Positions 20,101-28,639 of a stretch of DNA of 64,000 nt are shown one piece after another. Source of the DNA: Psychrobacter sp. Pi2-1 (GTDB lineage: Bacteria; Pseudomonadota; Gammaproteobacteria; Pseudomonadales; Moraxellaceae); NCBI RefSeq assembly GCF_904846645.1, contig NZ_CAJHBO010000001.1, positions 434,001-498,000 on the forward strand, in the 5' to 3' direction. The notes under the pieces were generated by a model. The model was not told the origin of the DNA. It made no database searches and was given only the letters and a program-made list of their open reading frames with translations. Every line of letters begins with the position of its first letter. Within the stretch, counting starts at the first letter, position 1. The translations under genes were made by a program, and so were the position numbers.

Positions 20101-20216
20101 ATGTCCCTATCGGTGAGAACGGAACCGTTAAAACTACAGAATTTGTATTAAATCCAAAAACTAGTCGTAGCTTCTATTTCAATACCAAATATGGCACGAC
20201 TATGGACACTCAATAG
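17106..20216 (+). CDS. Secreted multi-domain surface protein with DUF11-type and prealbumin-like modules
   Basis: About 1036 residues, exported, function unknown. ATG at 17106 is chosen because AGGA lies 8 bases upstream; the open frame extends to 17055. A signal peptide (FQILSLIGFMILSLVSISSHA) is followed by two related beta modules, each with a strand like AFDIDKSF or KIQDLDSF. Between them is a DUF11/TIGR01451-like repeat (VNGSTDYTVKITNTGQSSISGITLKD). Later come a prealbumin-like module (VVVKKVLTGNRVNDTDQFNI to ITCTITNTP) and an SdrD-B-like module (FTGFVFNDNGG to LDFGEV). The last ~130 residues form a Cys-containing module (RKAQYVNDC to PGQCIAYRITATN). It is closed by its own terminator, so it is a separate unit from the following genes. 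Confidence 0.75.
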   Translation: MYKAKKPLNIMNNFSFGKYQFQILSLIGFMILSLVSISSHALTPNNGSATTCPAGSTKGILSNPSYETLITSARNGSYESVNSGTSPAIPLKIRMSITDFNVSDSGSTTASGTTTYNAIDIRRKFVDQTSSTEVTLDFQNSLNNEDLFLSKVAMSAFDIDKSFDTANYWDDKVEITGVTQSGATINGSFQNINGSNVISSNGLRLPANPISANCTTTLENTCQGSVVFSDPVKSVTVRYTNTGENTTRTPTSQVLQFRLDSYCYLPVASYSITKDDNKSSISVNGSTDYTVKITNTGQSSISGITLKDPAVTGLLKQSGISCDSSDATTTCNANLLPSIAQLEGSGFPVPTLAVGKSYSIIIPTVVTAASNSNVTNTATISHATIATKSASDTNSVTLSSSSNTTAAATCPANHKMYYIGGPTTPTYSPMATPKTLTWASGKFEDKFTFVESSGNKVFNFRFTGVDLSVNEGRSSPFFGGVDNATANAINFVHSSPSAKSNNSVNLSVNRPVSRIGYKIQDLDSFGTGPTLSYIEQAIALNSGKLTFFPTFHTILQNSSSTTVTAKEGINCGLNGCTIDATWDYAPANTEVSLIHRNSKTFTNTDHAVGYSDFYFCLAPPKVVVKKVLTGNRVNDTDQFNIKVSGGSLTPDAAGSPASFTTGGSGRTISNATSSVLTLAPTTSYTIAERVLTGTNEGSINNYKASYECTNATTDSKTIMPKGDGYSFSLSNLDYGDEITCTITNTPSVYTFTGFVFNDNGGIARSTNPDTKSDISTTFTGNSKYFNGIFDNGETGIGNTTGLTISLTNCNGVNIGSTTSQTTSDNPLGQYKFTVPVNVIAALSPQKVCIVQAEPDPWVFSVDTTPNIRNIDLQAGKLDYKTEGSLNLDFGEVEGDYAALVLRKAQYVNDCRSTLNYTATNINTAGNADPIAGFSESGISGNDLTPGQCIAYRITATNRANLTINNFVMRDVLQKKGENNALVTSVLIGVSNASDYANDNVPIGENGTVKTTEFVLNPKTSRSFYFNTKYGTTMDTQ

Positions 20217-20265
20217 CTATTATTTCTTGTAACTCTAAACTATTACTGACCTTCTTTCTAACTAT

Positions 20266-20298
20266 AAAAGGCCCTGTCTATCCAGACAGGGCCTTTTA
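20266..20298 (+). terminator. Strong rho-independent terminator
   Basis: A perfect 14-base stem, AAAAGGCCCTGTCT (20266-20279) and AGACAGGGCCTTTT (20284-20297), with loop ATCC. It lies 50 bases after the stop codon of the large surface protein. Confidence 0.92.
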
Positions 20299-20486
20299 CC
20301 GTTTAGCTACCTCGAATTACCATTTGTCGTCTTTATAATGAAACTTTGTATCGGTTACGTGACAATAGCTTAAAGGGAAGATGTACGCTTTTTACAGATG
20401 ATCCTGATATCAAATTATAGACAATTTCACTGTAGCCCAAAGCATCAACATCCCAATGATAGCAACGATATAAGAAAGGATTTTAT

Positions 20487-20951
20487 ATGAAACGTTTCAA
20501 GATTCTACGCAATGTTTTATTGGCCACTATAGCTTCTACCTCTTTACTAAATATAGCGCATGCTGAAGACGCCCTAAAAATGGAACTAACAGCTAATCAA
20601 GTTATAAAGAATGCGGAAGGTAAAACGGTCTATACACCAGTACGTACTGCACCAGCAGGTACTGTGATTCAGTATAAAGCGAATTATACCAATACTGTCA
20701 ATAAAGATATTAACGACTTGATGGTAACCCTACCTATCCCTGCCAACATGACGTTTACTGGTGATGCGATGCCTGCAAGCGCACAAGCTAGCACTGATGG
20801 TAAGAACTATACTGATATGCCGCTGATGCGTAAAGTCGATGGCAAGATGGTCAAGATTCCATATTCTGAATACCGCACTCTGCGTTGGAATATTAAGTTA
20901 CTACCAGCTAAGAAGTCAGCTGCCGTTGCTCTCAATACCACCGTTAATTAG
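20487..20951 (+). CDS. Small exported DUF11-like protein
   Basis: 154 residues, function unknown. A signal peptide ends near AHA-EDAL (about residue 26). The mature part is one beta-rich repeat of DUF11 character: PAGTVIQYKANYTNTVNKDI, then LMVTLPIPANMTFTGDAMP. This matches the PGxxIxYxIxxxN pattern followed by LPxxxxF. The conserved end (SEYRTLRWNIKLLPAKKS) resembles small proteins I have seen beside large DUF11 proteins in other bacteria; that is memory, not a search. It is the first of four closely spaced plus-strand genes and lies 66 bases before the next. The AAAGGA ribosome-binding site is good. Confidence 0.75.
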   Translation: MKRFKILRNVLLATIASTSLLNIAHAEDALKMELTANQVIKNAEGKTVYTPVRTAPAGTVIQYKANYTNTVNKDINDLMVTLPIPANMTFTGDAMPASAQASTDGKNYTDMPLMRKVDGKMVKIPYSEYRTLRWNIKLLPAKKSAAVALNTTVN

Positions 20952-21017
20952 TTCAACAGACATTAAACTTTCACTCTTTTAACGTTTCAATCTCTAATCT
21001 TAATTCTGGAGCATTAC

Positions 21018-23003
21018 ATGAAATCAAATACTTTTAACTATAGTTTGCTTGCCGTCGGTGTTGCTGCGCTGATGGGTGTATCGACTGGCGCTATGGCGGA
21101 CACGCCTACAGGTGGCACTAATGGCGCTACTATCGATATCAATAACACAGCTAGTGCTCAATATACTGTCGCTGGTACCACTCAGGAAGCGGTTTCTAAT
21201 GAAGTCACAGTACAAGTAAGTGAACAGAGTGCATTTGAACTATTGGCTCAAAATGGAACAGATACCAACAGTGACACGGTTAACCCCGAAGCCGGCCAGA
21301 CTGCTACCTTTGTTCATACCCTACAGAATAATGGTAACGTCAACGACACCTATACCATAGATGTTGCCAATCAAAATGGCGATGATTTTGATTATAGTGG
21401 TTATACAATAACTTATACTACTAATGTAGATGCTACTGAACAGACGCTGACCAATGGCGGTACTCTTGATCTAGCACCTGACGAAATTGCAACGATTACT
21501 ATCGTTGCCACCTCTGATAATACTGCGCGTCAGATCAACCACGAAGGCGTCATCACCGTAACTGCCTCTAGTGCCTATTTAGAGGCGAACAACCCTGGCA
21601 ATACTGCTGCTTATACTGCCGAAAACGTTGATACGGGTATCACTAGCACCCCGATATACGCGATTACAAAGTCTGCTGCAACTAACTTTGCTTCTAATGA
21701 TAAGTTCTTTGATACTGCCAATCCTAATGCGTATATCGACTATACAATTACTATTGAAAACCAAGGTAATGCTGCTGCTACCGCATTCAATATCGAAGAT
21801 ACTCTACCGGCTGGTTTGGTAGCATTGACTACTTTTACTCCTCAAATCAATGGTACGGATGTAGCAGCAAGCGACTTTGCATTCTCAAATCAGAATAAGA
21901 CGCTGACGATCACAGGCCAGGACTTGGCTCAAAATGAGTCACTTACCTTGACCTTCCGTGCCGTTAAAGAAGATGGTGTTACGATCGATTCTGGCACTGA
22001 TCTTACCAACTACGCTCAAGTAAAAGACGATACAGCAAATGATAATAACGCCGATACGCCTGACTTAATCGATACATCTGAGACGGTTTCAGGTGGTGGA
22101 ACTGGTGAAAATAACTACGAAGATCCTAACCTACCAGCAGGTAAAGATGATAACACTGACGCAACTGTCACTACGCGTAACCAGACTCGTAACCTGACTA
22201 TCAGTGATGATCTAGAAAAAGAAGTGCCTCTAGTCAGCACGGGTAATGTCTATAACTATACCATTACTAGTACCAGTACTGACGTTACCGAAGCAGATGC
22301 TCCTGATGAAGTTTTCATCACGGTTGAGCCAACCACTAACAACGCCAACATTGACATCACTCGTGTATTTGCAGATGCCAATAACAATGGTGTATTTGAC
22401 GGCGGTGATACCGAGTTAACTCTGACTCCCAACGGTTATGATCTTAATCAAGCGGTGCCAGCGGGTCTCGATACTAATGATACTGTCAATATCGGTGTAG
22501 AAGTAGCCAGTACTGGCACCTCTGGAGCTGGCGTTGCTGGTGATATCGGTACTTCTGAGGTGATGACTATCACTGTCAATGCGACCAATACTATCGATGG
22601 TACTTTACCACCTGCTGACGTTAGCACCACATCTACAACTACGATGGAAGGCGTCATCTTGACCAAAGAGCAAGCAGTTGCCTCTTGTACTTCACCAGGC
22701 ACTCTATCTTATGGCCCAGCTGATATTAATAATGTCGAGCCTGGTCTGTGTATCTACTATCAAATCACTGCCACGAGCACGTTCTCAGAAGCCGTTAATG
22801 CAATTAGCAGTGTAGTGGTATCTGATTTAACGAGTAACTGGGCTGGACAAGCAACCTATACCGGTGATACTAACGCGAACAGCTCGGCAGGAACTACTGC
22901 AGGCCTAGTGGGCACTGGTGCTACAGAAGCTGTCAGCACTACTTTTCCTTTAGCTCCCGGCGCTTCACAGAACCTAACCTTCTCTGTGCAAATCAATCAA
23001 TAA
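21018..23003 (+). CDS. Secreted DUF11-repeat surface protein with Cys-containing C-terminal module
   Basis: 661 residues, exported (signal peptide to about AMA-DTPTG), acidic and rich in Thr, Asn and Asp. At least three beta repeats of DUF11/TIGR01451 type follow, for example FVHTLQNNGNVNDTYTIDV and IDYTITIENQGNAAATAFNI followed by DTLPAGL. DANNNGVFDGGDTE (bases 22374-22415) has the spacing of a calcium-binding loop. The end (KEQAVASC to PGLCIYYQITATS) closely resembles the C-terminus of the protein at 17106. There is no membrane anchor, LPXTG motif or aromatic C-terminus, so it is probably soluble after export or held by a partner. The ribosome-binding site GGAG is 6 bases upstream. Confidence 0.75.
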   Translation: MKSNTFNYSLLAVGVAALMGVSTGAMADTPTGGTNGATIDINNTASAQYTVAGTTQEAVSNEVTVQVSEQSAFELLAQNGTDTNSDTVNPEAGQTATFVHTLQNNGNVNDTYTIDVANQNGDDFDYSGYTITYTTNVDATEQTLTNGGTLDLAPDEIATITIVATSDNTARQINHEGVITVTASSAYLEANNPGNTAAYTAENVDTGITSTPIYAITKSAATNFASNDKFFDTANPNAYIDYTITIENQGNAAATAFNIEDTLPAGLVALTTFTPQINGTDVAASDFAFSNQNKTLTITGQDLAQNESLTLTFRAVKEDGVTIDSGTDLTNYAQVKDDTANDNNADTPDLIDTSETVSGGGTGENNYEDPNLPAGKDDNTDATVTTRNQTRNLTISDDLEKEVPLVSTGNVYNYTITSTSTDVTEADAPDEVFITVEPTTNNANIDITRVFADANNNGVFDGGDTELTLTPNGYDLNQAVPAGLDTNDTVNIGVEVASTGTSGAGVAGDIGTSEVMTITVNATNTIDGTLPPADVSTTSTTTMEGVILTKEQAVASCTSPGTLSYGPADINNVEPGLCIYYQITATSTFSEAVNAISSVVVSDLTSNWAGQATYTGDTNANSSAGTTAGLVGTGATEAVSTTFPLAPGASQNLTFSVQINQ

Positions 23004-23027
23004 TTTTATTTCCTTAATATCACTTTG

Positions 23028-23059
23028 TGTCTATAAGTGTTAACTGACGCTTATAGACA
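23028..23059. other. 10-bp inverted repeat between two surface-protein genes
   Basis: TGTCTATAAG (23028-23037) and CTTATAGACA (23050-23059) are perfect complements around a 12-base loop. No T run follows, so this is more likely an mRNA-processing or stabilising hairpin, or an attenuator within the operon, than a full terminator. Confidence 0.45.
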
Positions 23060-23144
23060 TCCTCTAATTTAACGCTATTTATCTTGGTTAAGTTAGAGGC
23101 ATCCCATTTAGTCCATCATTTATGTTTTATTGGATAAGCAATTT

Positions 23145-26100
23145 ATGACTAAGCCTACTATGACAGCGTTCAAACGTACTGCAGGATGTACAGCGAAGAT
23201 CTCTACGCTAACATTGGCCATGTTGCTTATGCAATCGAATATGGCTGCAGCAGCACCTGCTGTGCAAATTATTAACAACACTGCAAAAGTGAGCTTTAAT
23301 TTAGGCAGTCAAACGGGCAACACTTTAACTGCTACTTCAAACACCGTACAAGTAAAGTCTTCTACGCCTGTCATCTATGGTCTGACACTCTCAGAACCTT
23401 TACCAAAGACTGTCTTTCCAGGCACGATAGTTAATTGGGTCAATGTACTTGAAAACACCAGTACCGATGAAGCAAATTTTGAGCTGACGATGGCTCCTGA
23501 AGAAACTCTATCCAACCTAAAAGTCTATCAAGACTTAAATAGCAATGGCATCATCGATGAAGGCGATCGCGAAATCCTTCTCAAGAACCTAACAGCGCAA
23601 ATCAAATTAAATCAAGAAGAAAGCATTCAGCTTATTATTCAAGCATTAACAAGTGCAGAAGCTCAAGATAGTGATACCTCCAATATCCAGCTTGGCGCTA
23701 CTATTGTAGAAGATCCATCAGTAAAAGCCGCTACCGCTACTGATAGCGTGATAATCGTTGAACCGCGTATCGACTTTATGAATAGCGCCTTTGATGACTT
23801 CAAGAAAAAGTCTCAAGTTGATCAAAACATCTATATTCAAGCTGGTTATGCTCAATGTAATGTGCAGGATGACAAACAAGATCAGATTTGGGTCACCATT
23901 AACTCACCTAAGACTGGTGATACCTACTCTTTAAAAGCATTGGAAACAGGTAGTAATACAGGGAAATACCGCTTAGAGGTACCCACAGCCAATAATGCAA
24001 ATGCTATAAATGATAATATTATTCAAACCCTGGACGGTGATATATTAGGTGTCAAGTTGGAGGCCTGTATCGCCCCGACGGTAGGTCTTGGAATAGATGA
24101 TTTGCCGAGCACTACAGATTTGAACACGGTTACTGATAATATTACCAATACTATTAATATTGTTGACGAGACGCCAAAACTAAAAGTCACCAAAGAAAGT
24201 CAAGTAAAAACAGCTGAACTTGGTGATTATGTTAACTACACTATCAGTGTAAAAAATGATGGTAAGTCTACTGCCTATGATGTCTCATTAAAGGATGCGC
24301 TTCCACGTGGTTTTGATATTGTGCCAAATAGTGTTCGTATCACGGAAGGCCAAGTGTCTAATGACGTTAATATCAACCAAGCACAAACGAACCAATTTAA
24401 AGCTAATGGCAAATATCAAGTTTTAGGTTTGGGTGATTTGAACGCAGGCGACACCAAGAACATAACCTATCGAGTGCTTATCGGCTCATCAGCACTAGGC
24501 GGCGACGGTATCAACCGTGCCATAGCGGTTGGTCGCGATGAGAATGATGAGCCTATAGCATCGCTTGAAGCGCAATGGCCTATCGAGGTCAGCCGCGGTG
24601 TCATGAATACGGACGGCATCATCATCGGTAAGGTCTATCACGATATCAACCGTGATGGTATTCAGCAAAAAGAAGACGGCGAGCTTGGCGTAGCTGGCGT
24701 GCGTATTTATATGGAAAACGGCAACTTCATCGTTACCGATCCTGAAGGTAAATATAACTTTTATGGCGTTAGTGCCAAGACCCACGTACTAAAAGTCGAT
24801 CGTACAACCATACCTAATGAGACAGAATTGGTTATTCAAAGTAACCGTAATGCTGGTGATGCTGGCAGCCGTTTCGTTGACCTAAAATATGGCGAACTGC
24901 ATCGCGCTGATTTTGCTATCGTCGGTGGCATGGGTGATAGCACTCAGCGCCTCAATGAAGAGCTTATCACTCGTAGCAAAAGTATCAGTGCAAAAAATGA
25001 CAGCTTAGAGCAAGCCATTAAAAGTGAGCTCGAACTTGAGCCTGATTACCTTCGTGATGACGATTACTATAGAGATAATGTTGATGCCAGTGGTTGTAAG
25101 TCTAATGATGTGCTAGAGCAAAGTATCAAATGTGATTCCGCTATCGTCAATGATTTGGCTACGCCTAGTGCTGAACGCATCGACATGACTGTCAATACAG
25201 TCGCGCAGCCTAAAGAAAAAGTACTCGAAGAATACTTAAAAGAAGTCGTTAACAATGATGTCAGCTTCATCAACCTTACAAACGGTCAACAACTATCTTC
25301 TTATAAGCAAATGGTTCAGGTGCAAGCGCCACTAGGCAGCAGCTTTACTCTTTATGCCAATGGCAAAGCCGTATCAGAGCAGCAAATCGGTAAAACCGCC
25401 GAGCAAGAAAAGCAAAAAGTAACTGCTTTTGACTATTACGCGGTTGATTTGAAGCGCGGCAGCAACACCTTGCGCGGCGTAGCAACTGACGTCAATGGCA
25501 AAGTCATCTCTGAGCAGACGATCAACGTCTTGACGCCAGATAGTCTGCAAGCGATTGACTATCGTACTCAAGATAGCTTAGTCCCAGCCGATGGCATGAG
25601 TGAATATCAAATCGTCGTCAGCCTAAAGGATCGTGATGGTCGTCCTTATGTCGCTTCTACGCCGATTACTATCGATACCAATATCGGCCGTATCAACCTA
25701 AAAGACGGTAGTAAAGACGCCGCAGGCACCCAGATTACCGTCAATGGTGGTGAGCTACTGATACCCGTCACCGCGCCAAGCGTACCGGGTAAAGGCGAGC
25801 TGGTCATCGATACCGGTAGCAGAAAACAAGTGATTCCGCTACAGTTTACCGCGCAGCTACGTCCGCTGATCGCGGTCGGTATCGTCGAAGGTGCTATCTC
25901 GCTCAAAGACTTTGACGGTAGCAGTATTACGGATGCTCAAGGTGCCTTTGAACAAGAGCTGAATGATTTTGCCGGTAATGATGATTACACAGCTTCTGGT
26001 CGTGCCGCGATGTTCCTCAAAGGAAAAGTACGCGGCGACTATCTGCTTACGCTTGCATATGATAGTGATAAAAAAGGCGAGCGTTTGTTCCGTGATATCG

Positions 26101-28484
26101 ATCCAGGCGAATACTATCCTGTCTATGGCGATTCATCAGCTAAAGGCTTCGATGCGCAGTCTACTAGCAAGCTTTACGTGCGCCTCGATAAAGGTCGTTC
26201 GTTCGCTATGTATGGTGATTTAAAAACTCAAATTGATGATGACGAAGGTATCAAGCTTGGTCAATACAACCGTACATTAACTGGCCTAAAAGCTCAATTT
26301 GAAGATAGCAATACTCGTATTACTGCCTTTTTAGCAGAAACCAGTACTAGCCAACGTGTAAATGAGACTCGTGGTTTGGGCATTTCAGGCCCATATCCAT
26401 TGGCTGAGAACTTCGATGCGGTATTAGAAAACTCTGAAACGGTTGAAGTTATTACTCGTGATGCCAACAACCCTGGGCTTATTATCAATCGTGAGACGCT
26501 TACTCGCTTTGCTGATTATGAGATTGACCCCATCAGCCGTAGCTTATTCTTAACTGCACCGATTGCTAGTCAAGATATCGAAGGCAATCCTATCTATATC
26601 CGTGTCACTGTAGAAGTTGATGAGGGTGGTGAAGATTATTTGGTTGGTGGTATTGCCGCGAAACAGCAACTGACGGATAAAGTAGCCATCGGTGGTAGCT
26701 ATGTGAATAGCGATGACCCACTGAACAAAGAAGAGTTGGCTAGTGTTAATAGTGTTGTTAAATTCAATGATAAGCTAAAGCTGGTCGCAGAATATGCGAT
26801 GAACAAAGCTGAAAACCCAAATTTTCAGTCAAGTAATCAAATCAACGCGACAGAATTGACTGATAGTGATGTTGAAGGTAACGCACTACGTATTGAACTT
26901 GATTTTGATAATAAGAAAAATACGCGAGCTAAAGCTTATTATAATGACGCTGACGAAGGTTTTGTCACTGGTGCATCACCACTTACTGCTGGACGTACTG
27001 AGTCTGGTGTAGAGGTTACTCATACTTTAAATGATAAGAAAACTGCTCTTAAGTTAGAAGGCATACGCACAGAAGAGCATACTACTGACGCTAGCCGCGA
27101 AGGCGTGCAAGCGAGCATTGAGCATCGTTTAAGCGAAAACATCGTTGGTGAAATTGGGGTTCGTTATTACAAACAAGACGCGACTGCTGCCTCACGTAAT
27201 ACTCAAGCCGCGACAGACGTTGTAGATATTACAGACGACACCCTGTTTAATGATGACATCATCAATCAGTCAGCGTTAAGTAGTGTTAGTGACGCTGAAG
27301 AAGATATTGAAGGTACGACTGTTCGTGCTCGTATTACCTCTCGTCTACCTAAGTTGAATAACAGCTTGGTATTTGCAGAGTATGAGCAAGATATCGAAAA
27401 CAGCTCACGTAATGCAACTTCTATCGGCGGTGAGACAGCACTTGGGGACTTGGGTCGTCTATACGCTCGTCATGATTTGATCAACAGCTTATCTGGTACT
27501 TACGGTCTTGATGATACAGATGAGCGTCAACGTACTACTGTTGGTTTTGACGCAACTTACATGAAAGATGGTAAGGTTTATAGTGAATACCGTATGCGCG
27601 ATGCCATTAGTGCACGTGAGGCAGAAGCAGCCATTGGTCTAAAAAACAAGTGGTATGTTCAAGAAGGTTTAACTTTAAACACTTTATTTGAGCGTGTTGA
27701 ATCTCTGGAAGGTGAAGAAAGTAACACTGCAACAGCGGCAGGTATCGGTGTTGAATATCTTGCCAAAGAGAATTATAAAGCATCAGGACGTTTTGAAAAA
27801 CGTTGGGGTGAAACAAGTGATACGCTACTTGGTAGTGCTGGTATCGCCTATCGCTATACTGATGAGGTTACCTTCTTAGCCAAAGACATCTATTCACGTA
27901 CTGACTATAGTGATGGCGATCGCACTATCAATCGTTTTCAGCTAGGTGCTGCGTATCGTGACTACGATAGCAATCAGTTAGATATGCTTGCAAAATTTGA
28001 ATATCGTTTGGATGATAATAATACTGGCGATGACGCTTACCAAAAAGACACTATGATTTGGTCATGGAATGGTAATTACCATCCTACGCGTCCTTTAACG
28101 TTGTCTGGACGTTATGCTGGTAAGTATACAGAGTACGAAGCAGATAGCTTAACCAGCGATAACACGGCTCATGCTGTTTATGGCCGCGGTCTTTATGACA
28201 TCAGTGAGCGCTGGGATATTGGCTTACAAGCAGGTACTTATTGGAATGATCAGGCAAATGACTTGGCTTATATGCTTGGTGCAGAAGTGGGTTATAGCCC
28301 AATGACCAACCTTTGGTTATCACTTGGTTATAATTTCATGGGCTTTGAAGATGAAGATATTGCTTATGATGACAGTACTCAGCAAGGTGCTTACTTTAGA
28401 TTGCGCTTTAAGTTCGATGAAGACTTATTCAAACGTGAAGACCCACGTAAGAACCAACGTCTAAGCAGCAATTCTGCATTTTAA
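23145..28484 (+). CDS. Giant outer-membrane protein: DUF11 and SdrD-B-like repeats plus large beta-barrel
   Basis: About 1779 residues, function unknown. ATG at 23145 is used (an upstream TTG at 23130 is in frame). A signal peptide ends near AAAA-APAV. Periplasmic or surface repeats come first: a Ca-loop-like DLNSNGIIDEGDRE, a DUF11 repeat near 340-440 (LGDYVNYTISVKNDGKSTAY), and an SdrD-B-like domain near 487-550 (GKVYHDINRDGIQQKEDGE to DPEGKYNFYGV). An invasin-like Ig domain lies near 810-890. From about residue 910 to the end, amphipathic strands and turns repeat (GRAAMFLKGKVRGDYLLTLAY to GAYFRLRFKFDEDLF), which reads as one barrel of over 20 strands. No TonB box or plug domain is visible. 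The protein ends in Phe. Confidence 0.75.
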   Translation: MTKPTMTAFKRTAGCTAKISTLTLAMLLMQSNMAAAAPAVQIINNTAKVSFNLGSQTGNTLTATSNTVQVKSSTPVIYGLTLSEPLPKTVFPGTIVNWVNVLENTSTDEANFELTMAPEETLSNLKVYQDLNSNGIIDEGDREILLKNLTAQIKLNQEESIQLIIQALTSAEAQDSDTSNIQLGATIVEDPSVKAATATDSVIIVEPRIDFMNSAFDDFKKKSQVDQNIYIQAGYAQCNVQDDKQDQIWVTINSPKTGDTYSLKALETGSNTGKYRLEVPTANNANAINDNIIQTLDGDILGVKLEACIAPTVGLGIDDLPSTTDLNTVTDNITNTINIVDETPKLKVTKESQVKTAELGDYVNYTISVKNDGKSTAYDVSLKDALPRGFDIVPNSVRITEGQVSNDVNINQAQTNQFKANGKYQVLGLGDLNAGDTKNITYRVLIGSSALGGDGINRAIAVGRDENDEPIASLEAQWPIEVSRGVMNTDGIIIGKVYHDINRDGIQQKEDGELGVAGVRIYMENGNFIVTDPEGKYNFYGVSAKTHVLKVDRTTIPNETELVIQSNRNAGDAGSRFVDLKYGELHRADFAIVGGMGDSTQRLNEELITRSKSISAKNDSLEQAIKSELELEPDYLRDDDYYRDNVDASGCKSNDVLEQSIKCDSAIVNDLATPSAERIDMTVNTVAQPKEKVLEEYLKEVVNNDVSFINLTNGQQLSSYKQMVQVQAPLGSSFTLYANGKAVSEQQIGKTAEQEKQKVTAFDYYAVDLKRGSNTLRGVATDVNGKVISEQTINVLTPDSLQAIDYRTQDSLVPADGMSEYQIVVSLKDRDGRPYVASTPITIDTNIGRINLKDGSKDAAGTQITVNGGELLIPVTAPSVPGKGELVIDTGSRKQVIPLQFTAQLRPLIAVGIVEGAISLKDFDGSSITDAQGAFEQELNDFAGNDDYTASGRAAMFLKGKVRGDYLLTLAYDSDKKGERLFRDIDPGEYYPVYGDSSAKGFDAQSTSKLYVRLDKGRSFAMYGDLKTQIDDDEGIKLGQYNRTLTGLKAQFEDSNTRITAFLAETSTSQRVNETRGLGISGPYPLAENFDAVLENSETVEVITRDANNPGLIINRETLTRFADYEIDPISRSLFLTAPIASQDIEGNPIYIRVTVEVDEGGEDYLVGGIAAKQQLTDKVAIGGSYVNSDDPLNKEELASVNSVVKFNDKLKLVAEYAMNKAENPNFQSSNQINATELTDSDVEGNALRIELDFDNKKNTRAKAYYNDADEGFVTGASPLTAGRTESGVEVTHTLNDKKTALKLEGIRTEEHTTDASREGVQASIEHRLSENIVGEIGVRYYKQDATAASRNTQAATDVVDITDDTLFNDDIINQSALSSVSDAEEDIEGTTVRARITSRLPKLNNSLVFAEYEQDIENSSRNATSIGGETALGDLGRLYARHDLINSLSGTYGLDDTDERQRTTVGFDATYMKDGKVYSEYRMRDAISAREAEAAIGLKNKWYVQEGLTLNTLFERVESLEGEESNTATAAGIGVEYLAKENYKASGRFEKRWGETSDTLLGSAGIAYRYTDEVTFLAKDIYSRTDYSDGDRTINRFQLGAAYRDYDSNQLDMLAKFEYRLDDNNTGDDAYQKDTMIWSWNGNYHPTRPLTLSGRYAGKYTEYEADSLTSDNTAHAVYGRGLYDISERWDIGLQAGTYWNDQANDLAYMLGAEVGYSPMTNLWLSLGYNFMGFEDEDIAYDDSTQQGAYFRLRFKFDEDLFKREDPRKNQRLSSNSAF

Positions 28485-28497
28485 TTGATTGATATTA

Positions 28498-28535
28498 ATG
28501 ATACTGTCGTAAGTACAATCTTATGACAGTATCAT
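28498..28535. other. 16-bp near-perfect inverted repeat
   Basis: ATGATACTGTC (28498-28508) pairs with GACAGTATCAT (28525-28535). The stem continues inward through TAAG and CTTA with one mismatch, leaving a six-base loop. It lies just after the giant-protein stop codon. There is no T run, so it may be an attenuator that lowers expression of the next gene, or a 3' end stabiliser. Confidence 0.5.
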
Positions 28536-28639
28536 GCTTGTCTTATGATGAGTTATTTTGTCATTTAATAAACAACTAAGTCAGCCCTAGTAATGGTAAA
28601 TAATACCAACGTTTATTACCTTAACATAAGGTTTACACC

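Noticed and set aside
23145-28484. Interpretation of the giant protein as a TonB-dependent receptor
   Set aside because: No TonB box or plug domain is visible and the strand region is too long.
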